Numbered from the stretch's first letter, positions 10,525-22,094 are shown. The stretch: DNA of 64,000 bases from Bradyrhizobium forestalis (GCF_002795245.1 NZ_PGVG01000010.1:62001-126000); one strand, 5' to 3'. Numbers and translations: made by a program. Notes: a model not told the origin generated them from the letters alone.

Positions 10525-10746
10525 ATGGAAGCTGCCATCGACCGCATCATGCAGACTTATGACCTGCTCGCCAACCGCACCGCGGCGGCCAGCGAGGAGG
10601 CGCGTGCGAAGGTCACGAACTACCTCAACATCCTGATGGAAGCCGGCGAGACCGACCCGCACAGGTTGACGGTGTGCGGCCTGACTTATCTGCGCCAGCT
10701 CGACGGCAGCGTTGACCCGGTGAAGGCGGGGTATACGGGGTTATGA
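10525..10746 (+). CDS. Small hypothetical helical protein (73 aa)
   Basis: A 73-residue protein starting MEAAIDRIMQTYDLLANRT and predicted to be helical, with one Cys in HRLTVCGLTYLRQLDGS. An AGAGGA lies before the ATG. It follows the preceding small gene closely, and both products suggest a pair of small interacting proteins. I do not recognise the family. No signal peptide or membrane segment is visible. Confidence 0.65.
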   Translation: MEAAIDRIMQTYDLLANRTAAASEEARAKVTNYLNILMEAGETDPHRLTVCGLTYLRQLDGSVDPVKAGYTGL

Positions 10747-11009
10747 AACGACGCCGGCTCCGCCCGGTGGCTGTTGGCGAAAGATGAGGCCCAAAGCGGC
10801 CCTAGTCCAGACATTGCAGAGGAGCGGTTCCATAGAACCGCTCCCGGCTGAAAACCTTCAATCCCACCATATCTTGCATAAATATCAGGCCAGACCCGCA
10901 AATGCTTGGCCGGTGGCGGGCGATGTGGTAGATCGCGCGTGCTTCCTATCGCCACACCAGACCCGCCCGTAGCCCGCCAAAAGGCTGCGGCGGTGGAGAT
11001 ATTCTCAAG

Positions 11010-12308
11010 ATGACCCTCGCAAAAACCGCCTCCGCGCCCGATTCGTTTTTCACCGCCTCGCTCGAGCAGGCCGACCCGGAAATCGCAGCCGCCATCAAGG
11101 GCGAGCTCGGCCGGCAGCGCCACGAGATCGAGCTGATCGCGTCCGAGAACATTGTCAGCCGGGCCGTGCTGGAAGCGCAGGGTTCGGTGATGACCAACAA
11201 ATACGCGGAGGGTTATCCGGGCGCGCGCTATTACGGCGGTTGTGAGTGGGTCGACGTCGCCGAGAACCTCGCGATTGATCGCGCCAAGAAGCTGTTCGGC
11301 GCCAGCTTCGCCAACGTGCAGCCGAACTCCGGCAGCCAGATGAACCAGGCGGTGTTTCTGGCGCTGCTCCAGCCCGGCGACACCTTCATGGGTCTCGATC
11401 TCGCCGCCGGCGGCCATCTCACCCACGGCTCGCCCGTCAACATGAGCGGCAAGTGGTTCAAGGCCGCGCACTACACCGTGCGCCGCGAGGACCAGATCAT
11501 CGACATGGACGCGGTGGCCAAGCAGGCCGAGCAGGTCAAGCCGAAGCTGATCATCGCTGGTGGCTCGGCCTATTCGCGCGCCTGGGACTTCAAGCGTTTC
11601 CGCGAGATCGCGGACAGCGTCGGGGCGTACCTGCTGGTCGACATGGCGCATTTCGCCGGGCTGGTCGCCGGCGGCGTGCATGCCTCGCCGGTGCCGTACG
11701 CGCACGTCACCACCACCACGACGCACAAGTCCTTGCGCGGTCCGCGCGGCGGCCTGATGCTGTGGAATGACGAGACGCTGACCAAGAAGCTCAACTCGGC
11801 GATCTTCCCGGGCCTGCAGGGCGGTCCGCTGATGCACGTGATTGCGGCGAAGGCGGTCGCCTTCGGCGAGGCGCTGCGTCCGGACTTCAAGGTGTACGCC
11901 AAGAACGTCGTCGAGAACGCCAAGGCCTTGGCCGAGACCCTGAAGGGCCATGGTCTCGATATCGTCTCCGGCGGCACCGACAATCACCTGATGCTGGTCG
12001 ATCTCCGGCCCAAGGGCCTGAAGGGCAACGTCTCGGAGAAGGCGCTGGTCCGCGCGGCCATCACCTGCAACAAGAACGGAATTCCGTTCGACCCGGAGTC
12101 GCCCTTCGTCACCTCCGGGATTCGGCTCGGCACGCCGGCGGCCACCAGCCGCGGGTTCGGGGTCGCCGAATTCCAGCAGGTCGGCGGCATGATCGCCGAG
12201 GTTCTCAACGCGATCGCGCAATCCTCCGACGGCAAGGCGCCGTTGGTGGAAGCTGCGATCAAGGAACGGGTCAAGGCGCTCACCGACCGGTTCCCGATCT
12301 ACCAGTAA
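11010..12308 (+). CDS. glyA: Serine hydroxymethyltransferase
   Basis: A PLP enzyme that interconverts serine and glycine with tetrahydrofolate, the main source of one-carbon units. It has 432 residues, the usual length. Visible signatures are [20 protein letters not shown] near residue 45, [14 protein letters not shown], and the PLP lysine in [15 protein letters not shown] near residue 240, then NKNGIPFD and SGIRLGTPA. It heads a block with nrdR (16-base gap) and the riboflavin genes. The 263-base upstream gap contains no recognised riboswitch. Confidence 0.97.
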   Translation: MTLAKTASAPDSFFTASLEQADPEIAAAIKGELGRQRHEIELIASENIVSRAVLEAQGSVMTNKYAEGYPGARYYGGCEWVDVAENLAIDRAKKLFGASFANVQPNSGSQMNQAVFLALLQPGDTFMGLDLAAGGHLTHGSPVNMSGKWFKAAHYTVRREDQIIDMDAVAKQAEQVKPKLIIAGGSAYSRAWDFKRFREIADSVGAYLLVDMAHFAGLVAGGVHASPVPYAHVTTTTTHKSLRGPRGGLMLWNDETLTKKLNSAIFPGLQGGPLMHVIAAKAVAFGEALRPDFKVYAKNVVENAKALAETLKGHGLDIVSGGTDNHLMLVDLRPKGLKGNVSEKALVRAAITCNKNGIPFDPESPFVTSGIRLGTPAATSRGFGVAEFQQVGGMIAEVLNAIAQSSDGKAPLVEAAIKERVKALTDRFPIYQ

Positions 12309-12324
12309 GGCAAGGCCCACGCGG

Positions 12325-12807
12325 ATGCGCTGCCCGAACTGCAATAGTCTGGATACGCAGGTAAAGGACTCGCGTCCGACCGAGGACTCGTCCGTGATCC
12401 GCAGGCGGCGCGTGTGCGTCGCCTGCAATTTCCGCTTCACCACCTTCGAGCGCGTGCAGCTGCGCGAGCTCACGGTGATCAAGCGCAACGGCCGCCGCGT
12501 GCCGTTCGACCGCGACAAGCTGATGCGCTCGGTGCAGATCAGCTTGCGCAAGCGGCAGGTCGAGCCGGAGCGGGTCGAGAAGATGGTCTCCACCATCGTG
12601 CGCGAGCTCGAGACCGGGGGCGAGGCCGAGATCTCCTCGGAGGTGATCGGCGAGACCGTGATGGAGCATCTGCGCACGCTCGACGACGTCGCCTATGTGC
12701 GCTTCGCCTCGGTCTACCGCAATTTCCGCGAGGCCAAGGATTTCGCCGACGTGCTCGGCGAGCTCTCCGGTGAGGAGGAAGCGCGGCTCGCCGCGATCCG
12801 CAAATGA
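12325..12807 (+). CDS. nrdR: Transcriptional repressor NrdR
   Basis: A Zn-ribbon plus ATP-cone repressor of ribonucleotide reductase genes; it senses ATP/dATP and binds NrdR boxes. The 160-residue protein starts [20 protein letters not shown], and the paired CPxC and CxxC (VCVACNF) ligands form the zinc ribbon. The ATP cone begins at [16 protein letters not shown]. It lies 16 bases after glyA and overlaps ribD by the ATGA tetranucleotide, which suggests translational coupling. This order is common in Alphaproteobacteria. Confidence 0.97.
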   Translation: MRCPNCNSLDTQVKDSRPTEDSSVIRRRRVCVACNFRFTTFERVQLRELTVIKRNGRRVPFDRDKLMRSVQISLRKRQVEPERVEKMVSTIVRELETGGEAEISSEVIGETVMEHLRTLDDVAYVRFASVYRNFREAKDFADVLGELSGEEEARLAAIRK

Positions 12808-13952
12808 TCTTCCGCATCCTGGAAGACCAATTCGCGCAGAGGGCCCGCGAGGCCAAGGATGCTGATCGCCGTTTCATGGAGCTGGCGCTCGCGCTGGGCA
12901 GGCGCGGGCAGGGGCGGACCTGGCCCAATCCGGCCGTGGGCGCCGTCATCGTCAAGGACGGCGTCATCGTCGGCCGCGGCTGGACGCAGCCCGGTGGGCG
13001 TCCGCATGGCGAGCCCGAAGCGTTGCGGCGCGCAGGCGAAGCGGCGCGGGGCGCCACGCTCTATGTCACGCTGGAGCCGTGCTCGCATTTCGGCAAGTCG
13101 CCGCCTTGCGCCGATGCGGTGATTGCGGCCGGCATCAAGCGGGTGGTGGCGGCGATCGAGGACCCCAATCCGGAAGTTGCCGGCCAGGGCCATGCGCGCC
13201 TGCGCGGCGCCGGCATCGCGGTGGAGGTCGGTCTGTGCGCGGCGGCGGCCGCGTACGATCATGCCGGACATTTCCGCCGCATCCGGGACAAGCGCCCGCA
13301 TGTGATCCTGAAGCTCGCGGTGTCGCCTGACGGCAAGATCGGCGCGGCCGGCGGCAAGCCGCTTGCGATCACGGGCGAGGCCGTACGCGATCGCGTGCAT
13401 CTCTTGCGCGCGCAGAGCGATGCCATCCTGGTCGGCATCGGTACGGTGCTGGCGGACGATCCGCTTCTTACCTGCCGCCTGCCGGGCATGGCGGCGCGCT
13501 CGCCGGTGCGTGTGGTGCTCGACCAGAGCCTGCGGATTCCCGCATCGAGCCGGCTCGTGCGCTCCGCGCGCGAGACGCCGCTCTGGGTGGTGGGTTCCGA
13601 ACTCGCCGAAGCCGCGGCCGCAACGCGGCTTGGGGCGGCCGGTGCGCAAATGCTGCGCGTGCCGCCGGGCAGTGCATCAGGGCTCGATCTGCCGGCCGTG
13701 CTGCAAGCGCTGGCCGAGAAGGGCATCACGCGGCTGATGGTCGAGGGTGGCAGCCGTATTGCGGCGTCCTTCGTCGCGGCCGATCTCGTCGACGAGATCT
13801 GGCTGTTCCGCGGCGCGGAAGCGGTCGGCGAGGGCGGCGTCGATGCGCTCGATGCATTGCCCCTGTCGAAAATCACGCAGTCGCCGGCCCATAAGGTTCA
13901 TGCTAGCGACACCTACGGCAAGGATACTCTCACCATCTACGAGCGCGCGTAA
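12804..13952 (+). CDS. ribD: Bifunctional riboflavin deaminase/reductase RibD
   Basis: Carries out the second and third steps of riboflavin synthesis: pyrimidine deamination, then NADPH-dependent side-chain reduction. In 382 residues, the N-terminal cytidine-deaminase-like domain has the zinc motif HGEPEAL and [15 protein letters not shown]. The C-terminal reductase domain follows from [15 protein letters not shown], with a late [11 protein letters not shown]. The start overlaps the nrdR stop (ATGA), and the stop overlaps the ribE start (TAATG). No FMN riboswitch precedes it. Confidence 0.95.
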   Translation: MIFRILEDQFAQRAREAKDADRRFMELALALGRRGQGRTWPNPAVGAVIVKDGVIVGRGWTQPGGRPHGEPEALRRAGEAARGATLYVTLEPCSHFGKSPPCADAVIAAGIKRVVAAIEDPNPEVAGQGHARLRGAGIAVEVGLCAAAAAYDHAGHFRRIRDKRPHVILKLAVSPDGKIGAAGGKPLAITGEAVRDRVHLLRAQSDAILVGIGTVLADDPLLTCRLPGMAARSPVRVVLDQSLRIPASSRLVRSARETPLWVVGSELAEAAAATRLGAAGAQMLRVPPGSASGLDLPAVLQALAEKGITRLMVEGGSRIAASFVAADLVDEIWLFRGAEAVGEGGVDALDALPLSKITQSPAHKVHASDTYGKDTLTIYERA

Positions 13953-14575
13953 TGTTCACCGGCATTATCACCGATATCGGCGAGATCGTCAGCTTCACGC
14001 CAACGGCGCAGGGGCAGCTGCACCGGCTGCGCATCGCCTGCCGTTACGATCAGAGCACCATCGCCGACGGCGCCTCGATCGCCTGCAACGGCGTCTGCCT
14101 GACCGTGGTCGCCTCGGGCGTTGCAGACGGCAGGGACTCTAAGCAAAGGACCTGGTTCGACGTCGATGCCGCCGCCGAGACACTGGCATTGACGACGGCC
14201 AAGCACTGGAAGGTCGGGACGAAGCTCAACCTCGAGCGCGCGCTGAAGATCGGCGACGAGCTCGGCGGCCATATCGTCGCCGGCCACGCCGATGGCATTG
14301 CCACCATCGTCAGCCGCGAGGACTTGCCAGATATGGCGCGGTTCGTGCTCTCGACGACGCGGGAGCTGGCGCGGTTCATTGCCACCAAGGGCTCGATCAC
14401 GCTCGATGGCGTCTCGCTGACGATCAATACGGTTGCAGACGAGACCTTTTCGGTGCTGATCATCCCGCACACGCTGACGGTCACGACCATCGGCGGCTGG
14501 AAGGCCGGGGCCGAGGTCAATATCGAGGTCGATCTGATGGCCCGCTACGCGGCGCGGCTGACGGAAATGAAGTGA
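13952..14575 (+). CDS. ribE: Riboflavin synthase alpha subunit
   Basis: Dismutates two 6,7-dimethyl-8-ribityllumazine molecules to riboflavin. The 207-residue protein has the expected internal duplication of two lumazine-binding barrels: [12 protein letters not shown] opens the first, and GGHIVAGHADGIATI opens the second at about residue 105. IACNGVCLTV and ITLDGVSLTIN are the corresponding repeats. Its start codon overlaps the ribD stop. It is separated from ribH by a palindromic repeat rather than by tight coupling. Confidence 0.95.
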   Translation: MFTGIITDIGEIVSFTPTAQGQLHRLRIACRYDQSTIADGASIACNGVCLTVVASGVADGRDSKQRTWFDVDAAAETLALTTAKHWKVGTKLNLERALKIGDELGGHIVAGHADGIATIVSREDLPDMARFVLSTTRELARFIATKGSITLDGVSLTINTVADETFSVLIIPHTLTVTTIGGWKAGAEVNIEVDLMARYAARLTEMK

Positions 14576-14589
14576 CGGCGCATAAAGTT

Positions 14590-14674
14590 CGTCATGCGCG
14601 GGCTTGACCCGCGCATCCATCCTCTTAAGAGGTGCTTGCCCGATGGATTGCCGGGTCAAGCCCGGCAATGACAG
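14590..14674. repeat. Composite palindromic repeat inside the rib operon, between ribE and ribH
   Basis: CGTCATGCGCGGGCTTGACC, then GCGCATCCATCC, pairs with GATGGAT, TTGCCGGGTCAAGCCCGG and CAATGACAG. Both ends carry a GGCTTGACC or GGTCAAGCC hairpin. The element occupies nearly all of the 111-base gap between two genes of one pathway, so it should form a strong hairpin in the shared transcript. Confidence 0.85.
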
Positions 14675-14686
14675 AATAGGTTGACC

Positions 14687-15178
14687 ATGGCAGACGCGCG
14701 GCGCGCACCCCTGAAGGACCAGACCGACATTTCCGGCGCACGCGCGCTGATTGTCGAGGCGCGGTTCTATGACGATCTCCAGGACGCGCTGCTCGACGGC
14801 GCGGTGGCCGAGTTGAAGGCGGCCGGTCTGACGCACGACGTCATCACGGTTCCCGGTGCGCTGGAGATCCCGGCGGCGGTCGCCATCGCGGTCGATGCCG
14901 CGGCGGCGAACGGCAAGCCCTATGACGCGGTGATCGCGCTCGGCTGCGTCATCCGCGGCGACACCATTCACTTCGAGATCGTCTCGCAGGAATCCTCGCG
15001 CGCGCTGATGGACCTCGCGGTTTCGCGAAAACTGCCGCTCGGCAACGGCATCCTCACCGTCAACAACGAAGACCAGGCCTGGGCGCGGGCGCGCGCCAGC
15101 GAGCTCAACAAGGGCGGCGATGCCGCGCGCGCAGCGCTTGCGATGCTGCGCATCAAACGCCGCCTGGCGCGGGCCTGA
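14687..15178 (+). CDS. ribH: 6,7-dimethyl-8-ribityllumazine synthase
   Basis: Condenses the ribityl pyrimidine with dihydroxybutanone phosphate to form lumazine. The 163-residue protein has the conserved [10 protein letters not shown], the active-site region [16 protein letters not shown] with its catalytic His, and [15 protein letters not shown]. The ATG at 14687 is chosen over an in-frame TTG two codons upstream. It is followed four bases later by nusB, a classical arrangement in which riboflavin and NusB genes share a transcript. Confidence 0.95.
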   Translation: MADARRAPLKDQTDISGARALIVEARFYDDLQDALLDGAVAELKAAGLTHDVITVPGALEIPAAVAIAVDAAAANGKPYDAVIALGCVIRGDTIHFEIVSQESSRALMDLAVSRKLPLGNGILTVNNEDQAWARARASELNKGGDAARAALAMLRIKRRLARA

Positions 15179-15182
15179 AGCC

Positions 15183-15680
15183 ATGGCCGACAACAGCAAG
15201 AAGCCGGCGGGCACTCCGGAGAAGAAAGCAAACCGGCGCGGCGCGGCGCGGCTCGCCGCCGTGCAGGCGCTGTACCAGATGGATATCGCCGGCGCCGGCA
15301 TCAACGACATCTTCGCCGAGTTCGAGAGCCATTGGCTGGGCAACGAGGTCGAGGGTGACACTTACCTGCCGGCCGAGGCGGCGTTCTTCCGCGACGTCGT
15401 CTCGGGCGTGGTGCGTGACCAGAAGAAGCTCGATCCGCTGATCGACGAGGCGCTGTCGAAGGGCTGGCCCTTGAAGCGGATCGAAGCCATCCTGCGCGCG
15501 GTGCTGCGCGCGGGAGCCTATGAGCTCCAGCATCGCAAGGACGTGCCGGGCCGCGTCGTGGTCTCGGAATATGTCGACGTCGCCAATGCATTCGTCGACC
15601 GCGAGGAGACCGGCATGGTCAATGCCGTGCTCGACCAGATCGGCCGGCAGTTCCGTGGCGACGAGTTCGGGCGGGGGTAG
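15183..15680 (+). CDS. nusB: Transcription antitermination protein NusB
   Basis: RNA-binding helical protein that, with NusE/S10, assembles the antitermination complex on rRNA operons. It has 165 residues. A basic N-terminal tail (KPAGTPEKKANRRGAARLAAVQ) leads into the family core VQALYQMDIAG. The conserved RVVVSEYVDVANAF and the terminal helix are present. The ATG at 15183 lies four bases after the ribH stop; the longer upstream frame overlaps ribH and is rejected. Confidence 0.95.
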   Translation: MADNSKKPAGTPEKKANRRGAARLAAVQALYQMDIAGAGINDIFAEFESHWLGNEVEGDTYLPAEAAFFRDVVSGVVRDQKKLDPLIDEALSKGWPLKRIEAILRAVLRAGAYELQHRKDVPGRVVVSEYVDVANAFVDREETGMVNAVLDQIGRQFRGDEFGRG

Positions 15681-15729
15681 TTTTCCGCAAGGGCGGTGAA
15701 GTGATGCAGTGCGGCTGCCCCATATTCCG

Positions 15730-15834
15730 CTGTCATCACCCGCGAAGGCGGGTGATCCAGTACGCCGCGGCCTATCGATTTCACATGACCGTCTCTGGAA
15801 TACTGGATCGCCCGGTCGAGCCGGGCGATGACAG
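15730..15834. repeat. Composite palindromic intergenic repeat, between nusB and thiL
   Basis: CTGTCATCACCCGCG..GGGTGATCCAGTA faces TACTGGATCGCCCGG..GGGCGATGACAG. It ends 22 bases before the thiL ATG and would form a long stem right in front of the thiL ribosome binding region. Confidence 0.85.
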
Positions 15835-15855
15835 CGGTGGGTGTGGCTGACGCTC

Positions 15856-16848
15856 ATGGCAAACAATCCCTCCGGCGAAGACTCCCTCATCGCGCGCTAT
15901 TTCAAGCCGCTGGCGACCGATCCCGGCGCGTTCGGGCTGGTCGATGACGCTGCGGTCCTATCCTCGTCCGGCGACGACATCGTCGTCACCACCGATGCCG
16001 TGGTCGAGGGCGTGCATTATCTTGCCGACGATCCGCCCGAGACCATCGCGCGCAAAGCACTGCGGGTGAACCTGTCCGATCTCGCCGCCAAGGGCGCGCT
16101 GCCTGCCGGCTTCGTGCTGACGCTGGCATTGCGCAGCAAGGAGGATGCCTGGCTCCGCCCGTTTGCGGACTCGCTCGGCGAGGACGCCAAGACCTTCGCT
16201 TGTCCTCTGCTCGGCGGCGACACGGTGTCGACGCCCGGCCCGCAGATGATCTCGATCACGGCCTTCGGACGTGTGCCTCGGGGCCGGATGATCGGCCGTA
16301 CCGGTGCAAGGCCGGGCGACCGCATCCTGGTGACCGGGACGATTGGCGATGCCGCGCTTGGCCTCGACGTGCTCAAGGGCGGCGCCGTTGCCGCGGCGCT
16401 CGCGTCCAATTCCGCGGCAAGGGAAGCTTTGATCTCACGCTATCGGGTGCCGCAGCCGCGCAACGTGCTGGCGCGAGCGGTGCGCGATCATGCGACCGCA
16501 GCGATGGACGTCTCCGACGGCCTCGCCGGTGATCTGACCAAGCTCTGCGCTGCGTCCGGGGTCTCGGCTTCGGTCGACGTGACGAGCGTGCCACTCTCGG
16601 CCGCGGCGGCCGGCCTGCTCGCCCGCAATGTCGTTGGCGTCGAGGCGCTGCTTGCGGGAGGCGATGACTACGAGGTGCTGTGCACCGTTCCGCCCGCGCA
16701 AAGCGACGCGCTGATCGCCGCGGGGCGGGCCATGGGCGTTGCCGTGACCGCGATCGGTACGATCGTGGACGGTCACGAGCAGCCGCGTTTCCTGGACGGG
16801 CAGGGCCAGGAACTGCTCTTGACGCGGCTGTCTTACAGCCACTTCTAG
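15856..16848 (+). CDS. thiL: Thiamine-monophosphate kinase
   Basis: Phosphorylates thiamine monophosphate to the active cofactor thiamine diphosphate. The 330-residue protein has the N-terminal GEDSLIARYF, an acidic DDAAVL metal segment, TTDAVVEGVHY, and the central LGGDTV and AMDVSDGLAGDL. The glycine-rich LLAGGDDYEVLCTV is near the C-terminus. The ATG at 15856 is used because a GTG five codons upstream lies in the edge of the preceding repeat. It follows nusB at a distance, as in other Alphaproteobacteria. Confidence 0.95.
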   Translation: MANNPSGEDSLIARYFKPLATDPGAFGLVDDAAVLSSSGDDIVVTTDAVVEGVHYLADDPPETIARKALRVNLSDLAAKGALPAGFVLTLALRSKEDAWLRPFADSLGEDAKTFACPLLGGDTVSTPGPQMISITAFGRVPRGRMIGRTGARPGDRILVTGTIGDAALGLDVLKGGAVAAALASNSAAREALISRYRVPQPRNVLARAVRDHATAAMDVSDGLAGDLTKLCAASGVSASVDVTSVPLSAAAAGLLARNVVGVEALLAGGDDYEVLCTVPPAQSDALIAAGRAMGVAVTAIGTIVDGHEQPRFLDGQGQELLLTRLSYSHF

Positions 16849-17084
16849 GAATTGCTCCAAACCGGCATCTTAGTTCGCGGCATTGGGCCCTAAATACCTG
16901 CCCAGATCGGCGTTTTCGACCTCATCCGGCGTTGCACCCTCAATTTGATTTTGGCAAGCTCGCAACCGACTGAGGCCGTCCCTTGGGGCAAAGGGGGCGG
17001 CTTTGTTCAAAATCAAGGCGCCGCACCGCACGACGGACAACAAAAGGCGCCGGGGGTACATCAAGGATCTGAGGCAAAAATCAC

Positions 17085-19199
<2,115 letters not shown>

Positions 19200-19219
19200 G
19201 CTGCGCAAGCCTGAAAGAC

Positions 19220-19255
19220 AAAACCCCGCGGCGCGAGCCGCGGGGTTTTTGTTTG
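19220..19255 (+). terminator. Rho-independent terminator of hppA
   Basis: AAAACCCCGCGGC-GCGA-GCCGCGGGGTTTTT: a GC-rich stem of about ten pairs with a four-base loop and a T run, 20 bases after the hppA stop. Confidence 0.9.
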
Positions 19256-19261
19256 GGAGCG

Positions 19262-19310
19262 TTCCTTTGTCGGCGTTCCCCGGACGCTGCGCAGCACGAA
19301 GTGATGCGCT
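19262..19310. repeat. Half copy of the CCCCGGACGC-type repeat
   Basis: CCCCGGACGCTGCGCAGCAC and GATGCGCTGCAGGCTCGG resemble the left half of the element at 5189-5335 (CCCCGGACGCAGCGCAGC). The complementary right half is missing, so this looks like a decayed or truncated copy between the hppA terminator and the next promoter. Confidence 0.5.
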
Positions 19311-19321
19311 GCAGGCTCGGC

Positions 19322-19350
19322 TTGACACGTACAAACCTGCTGTTGACAAT
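19322..19350 (+). promoter_or_regulatory. Candidate sigma-70-type promoter of the AraC regulator
   Basis: TTGACA at 19322-19327 and GACAAT at 19345-19350 are separated by 17 bases, and the likely start is about 37 bases before the ATG at 19394. The -35 is perfect; the -10 matches four of six bases. Confidence 0.4.
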
Positions 19351-19393
19351 AGTTCGCACAGGTGCCGCCAGTCCGCGACGTTGGAAAAATCCC

Positions 19394-20284
19394 ATGGCAC
19401 TGCTCATTCGACCAGAAGAACTGCCGCGCTGGGTACCGGGCGAATTGCTGCGCTGCAGTGCCGGTCAAGGCTGGAAGGGCGTTGAGCTGCGGACCTACCG
19501 CTATAGCGGTCTCGATGTCCCAGTGCCCGCGATGGCCGACTTCATGATCGTCTCCTACAAGCGCGGCAGCACCATGATGGAGCGGCGTTTCGAGGGGCGC
19601 TGGACCCGGACCGAGTGTCATCCGGGCGATATTTCGCTATTGACCCGCTCGCAGGCCTCGCACTGGCACTGGACCGAACAGATCGACGTCTCGCATGTCT
19701 ATCTTTCGGACGCAGTGGTGTCCCGCGTGGCTGCCGACGTCCTTGAGCGGCCGATCGCCGCGGTGCGGCTCCACGACATATTGCGCACGCAAAGCCCGAT
19801 CGTGACCGAAGCCGTCAAGGCCATATCTCGCGAAGCCAGCGGCAACGGCATCGGCGGTGCGTTATACGTCGACGCGTTGAGCACACAGCTCGTCGTGAAT
19901 CTGCTTCGCAACTTTGCATCGGTTCAGTTTGTCGATAAGTCCGGAAGGGGTGAGCTGCCGCCGGCAATACGCAAACGCATTGTCGACTACGTCGAAGCCC
20001 GGATCGATCAGGCGCTCTCGCTCGAGGAACTCGCCGAAGTCGCCTCGATGGGCGTATGGACTTTCGGGAAGCGCTTTCGCGCCTCGTTTCAGACCAGCCC
20101 CCATCAGTACGTCGTCGACCGTCGGCTCGAAAAAGCTCAGCAAATGTTGGCTCTTGGCCGCCTGCCGGTGAAGGCGATCGCGTCGGAATGCGGCTTCGCG
20201 GATCAGGCTCATTTGACGCGCGTTATGCGCGCACGGCTGGGCCGGACACCGGCCGCCCTGAGGGACGACGACAGCTCTCGCTAG
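19394..20284 (+). CDS. AraC-family regulator of the Baeyer-Villiger cluster
   Basis: A 296-residue regulator. The N-terminal half is a divergent cupin-like sensing region (FMIVSYKRGSTMMERRF, WTRTECHPGDISLLT). The C-terminal 100 residues form the AraC DNA-binding domain (DYVEARIDQALSLEELAEVASM, GFADQAHLTRVMRARLG). The ATG at 19394 is chosen because the upstream part of the open frame overlaps a repeat and the candidate promoter. It is 135 bases upstream of the monooxygenase on the same strand and is the obvious candidate activator of that operon, probably sensing its ketone substrate (inference). Confidence 0.85.
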   Translation: MALLIRPEELPRWVPGELLRCSAGQGWKGVELRTYRYSGLDVPVPAMADFMIVSYKRGSTMMERRFEGRWTRTECHPGDISLLTRSQASHWHWTEQIDVSHVYLSDAVVSRVAADVLERPIAAVRLHDILRTQSPIVTEAVKAISREASGNGIGGALYVDALSTQLVVNLLRNFASVQFVDKSGRGELPPAIRKRIVDYVEARIDQALSLEELAEVASMGVWTFGKRFRASFQTSPHQYVVDRRLEKAQQMLALGRLPVKAIASECGFADQAHLTRVMRARLGRTPAALRDDDSSR

Positions 20285-20367
20285 CGCTCCTTCACCTGAT
20301 CCTTCAACAAACTCACTGGTTCATTCAAGACGACGCTGCACGTCGCTTCTAACGTTCCTCCCCACGG

Positions 20368-20383
20368 CCGAATGGCCATTCGG
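20368..20383. promoter_or_regulatory. 16-bp perfect palindrome upstream of the monooxygenase
   Basis: CCGAATGGCCATTCGG reads identically on both strands and is centred about 44 bases before the ATG at 20420. Its position fits an operator or a leader hairpin for the monooxygenase-hydrolase transcript. Confidence 0.45.
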
Positions 20384-20419
20384 TCGCTCAAGCGGCCGGT
20401 ACAAAAGAGGGGAAACGTT

Positions 20420-22069
20420 ATGGACACCTTGTTGGAGCCGACACATGCGTCGCGTGCGGATGCACCGACAACACGGTTGGACGCGCTGGTCATCGGCGCC
20501 GGGATCGCCGGTCTCTATCAGTTGTATCGCCTGCGCGAGATGGGACTGAACGTCCGCGCCTACGATACGGCATCGGGAGTGGGGGGCACCTGGTATTGGA
20601 ATCGCTATCCGGGTGCGCGCTTCGATTCCCAGGTCGAGGTCTACCAGTATTGGTTCTCCGAAGACCTGTACAAGGCCTGGAAGCCGAGCGAACGATTTCC
20701 CGCGCAGCCGGAGACCGAACGCTGGCTGAACTTCGTCGCGGATCACCTCGACTTGAAGAAGGACATTCAATTCAACAGCCGCATCGCCTCGGCCCACTAT
20801 CGCGAGAAGGACGGCCGCTGGACGGTCACGACGGACGCCGGCGAGACGATCGACACGCAATATGTCCTCGCTTGTTGCGGCATGCTGTCGGCTCCGCTCG
20901 TGGACCGCTTTCCCGGCCAGTCGACGTTCCGAGGCGAGATCCACCATACCGGACGATGGCCGAAGAGCGGCGTCGATCTCAAAGGTAAGCGCGTCGCTGT
21001 GGTCGGCACCGGCGCGACCGGCATCCAGGTCATCCAGACCATCGCCCCCGACGTGGCCGAAATGAAGATCTTCGTGCGGACGCCGCAATACGTGGTGCCG
21101 ATGAAAAATCCGCGATACAGCCAGGCCGAATGGGAGGTCTGGGCCAGTCAATTCCACGACCTGAAGAAGCGCGTCCGTTCGACCTTCGCCGGCTTCCACT
21201 ACGACTTCGAGAACCGTCCCTGGGCGGAGCTGACGCCCGGCGAGCGCACGGAAGTGCTGGAAAAGTTCTGGAAGGAAGGCTCGCTATCGATGTGGCTCGC
21301 GACCTTCCCGGAGATGTTCTTCGACGAATCGGTCAGCGCCGTCGTATCCGACTTCGTACGGGGCAAGATGCGTGAGCGCCTGCGCAACGATCCGAAACTG
21401 TGCAGCCTCCTGATCCCTTCTGATTATGGCTTCGGCACGCACCGCGTGCCGCTCGAGAACGGCTATCTCGAGGTCTATCTGCAGAACAACGTCGAAGCAA
21501 TCGACTGCCGGTCCACGCCGATCGAGCGCATCGTACCCGAGGGTATCCAAACCTCCGACGGCAAGGTGCATGAGGTCGACGTCATTATTCTCGCTGTCGG
21601 CTTCGACGCCGGCTCCGGCGCGCTGAGCCGGATCGACTTCCGCGGCCGCGGCGGTCGTTCGCTGAAAGAACAATGGAAGCAGGAGATTCGTACCGCCATG
21701 GGCCTCCAGGTCCATGGCTATCCGAACCTGTTCACGACCGGCGCGCCGCTCGCACCTTCGGCTGCACTCTGCAACATGACCACCTGCCTGCAGCAGCAAG
21801 TCGACTGGATCACCGACTGCATCGGGTACGCGCGGACGCAAGGCAAGCAAACGATCGAGGCCACCCGCGAGTTCGAAGACAATTGGGTGAAGCACCATGA
21901 CGACACCGCTGCGGCGACGCTCGTGGTCAAAACCGACTCTTGGTACATGGGCTCCAACGTCGACGGCAAGCCGCGCCGGCTGTTGTCCTATATCGGGGGC
22001 GTCGGCAACTACAATCGACAATGCGACGAGCTGGCCGCCAGCGGCTATCCCGGTCTCGCGATGAACTGA
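20420..22069 (+). CDS. Flavin-dependent Baeyer-Villiger monooxygenase
   Basis: Inserts oxygen next to a ketone carbonyl using NADPH and O2, giving an ester or lactone; cytoplasmic. The 549-residue protein has the FAD Rossmann motif GAGIAG (residues 26-31), then GVGGTWYWNRYPGARFD, the type I Baeyer-Villiger fingerprint FRGEIHHTGRWP, matching FxGxxxHxxxWP, and the NADPH Rossmann motif GTGATG. The length fits the cyclohexanone/acetone monooxygenase group. GAGGGGAAA precedes the ATG at 20420. An alpha/beta hydrolase lies 25 bases downstream, so the ester formed is probably hydrolysed at once. The ketone cannot be told from sequence. Confidence 0.92.
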   Translation: MDTLLEPTHASRADAPTTRLDALVIGAGIAGLYQLYRLREMGLNVRAYDTASGVGGTWYWNRYPGARFDSQVEVYQYWFSEDLYKAWKPSERFPAQPETERWLNFVADHLDLKKDIQFNSRIASAHYREKDGRWTVTTDAGETIDTQYVLACCGMLSAPLVDRFPGQSTFRGEIHHTGRWPKSGVDLKGKRVAVVGTGATGIQVIQTIAPDVAEMKIFVRTPQYVVPMKNPRYSQAEWEVWASQFHDLKKRVRSTFAGFHYDFENRPWAELTPGERTEVLEKFWKEGSLSMWLATFPEMFFDESVSAVVSDFVRGKMRERLRNDPKLCSLLIPSDYGFGTHRVPLENGYLEVYLQNNVEAIDCRSTPIERIVPEGIQTSDGKVHEVDVIILAVGFDAGSGALSRIDFRGRGGRSLKEQWKQEIRTAMGLQVHGYPNLFTTGAPLAPSAALCNMTTCLQQQVDWITDCIGYARTQGKQTIEATREFEDNWVKHHDDTAAATLVVKTDSWYMGSNVDGKPRRLLSYIGGVGNYNRQCDELAASGYPGLAMN

Positions 22070-22094
22070 CCTCGGGCTCCAAAGGAAAATTCAC

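Noticed and set aside
10747..11009. Riboswitch (glycine before glyA, or FMN for the rib genes)
   Set aside because: The glyA leader shows no paired glycine-aptamer pattern, and ribD overlaps nrdR, leaving no leader for an FMN element.
10686..12677. 663-codon minus-strand open frame over glyA and nrdR
   Set aside because: Antisense shadow of two certain genes.
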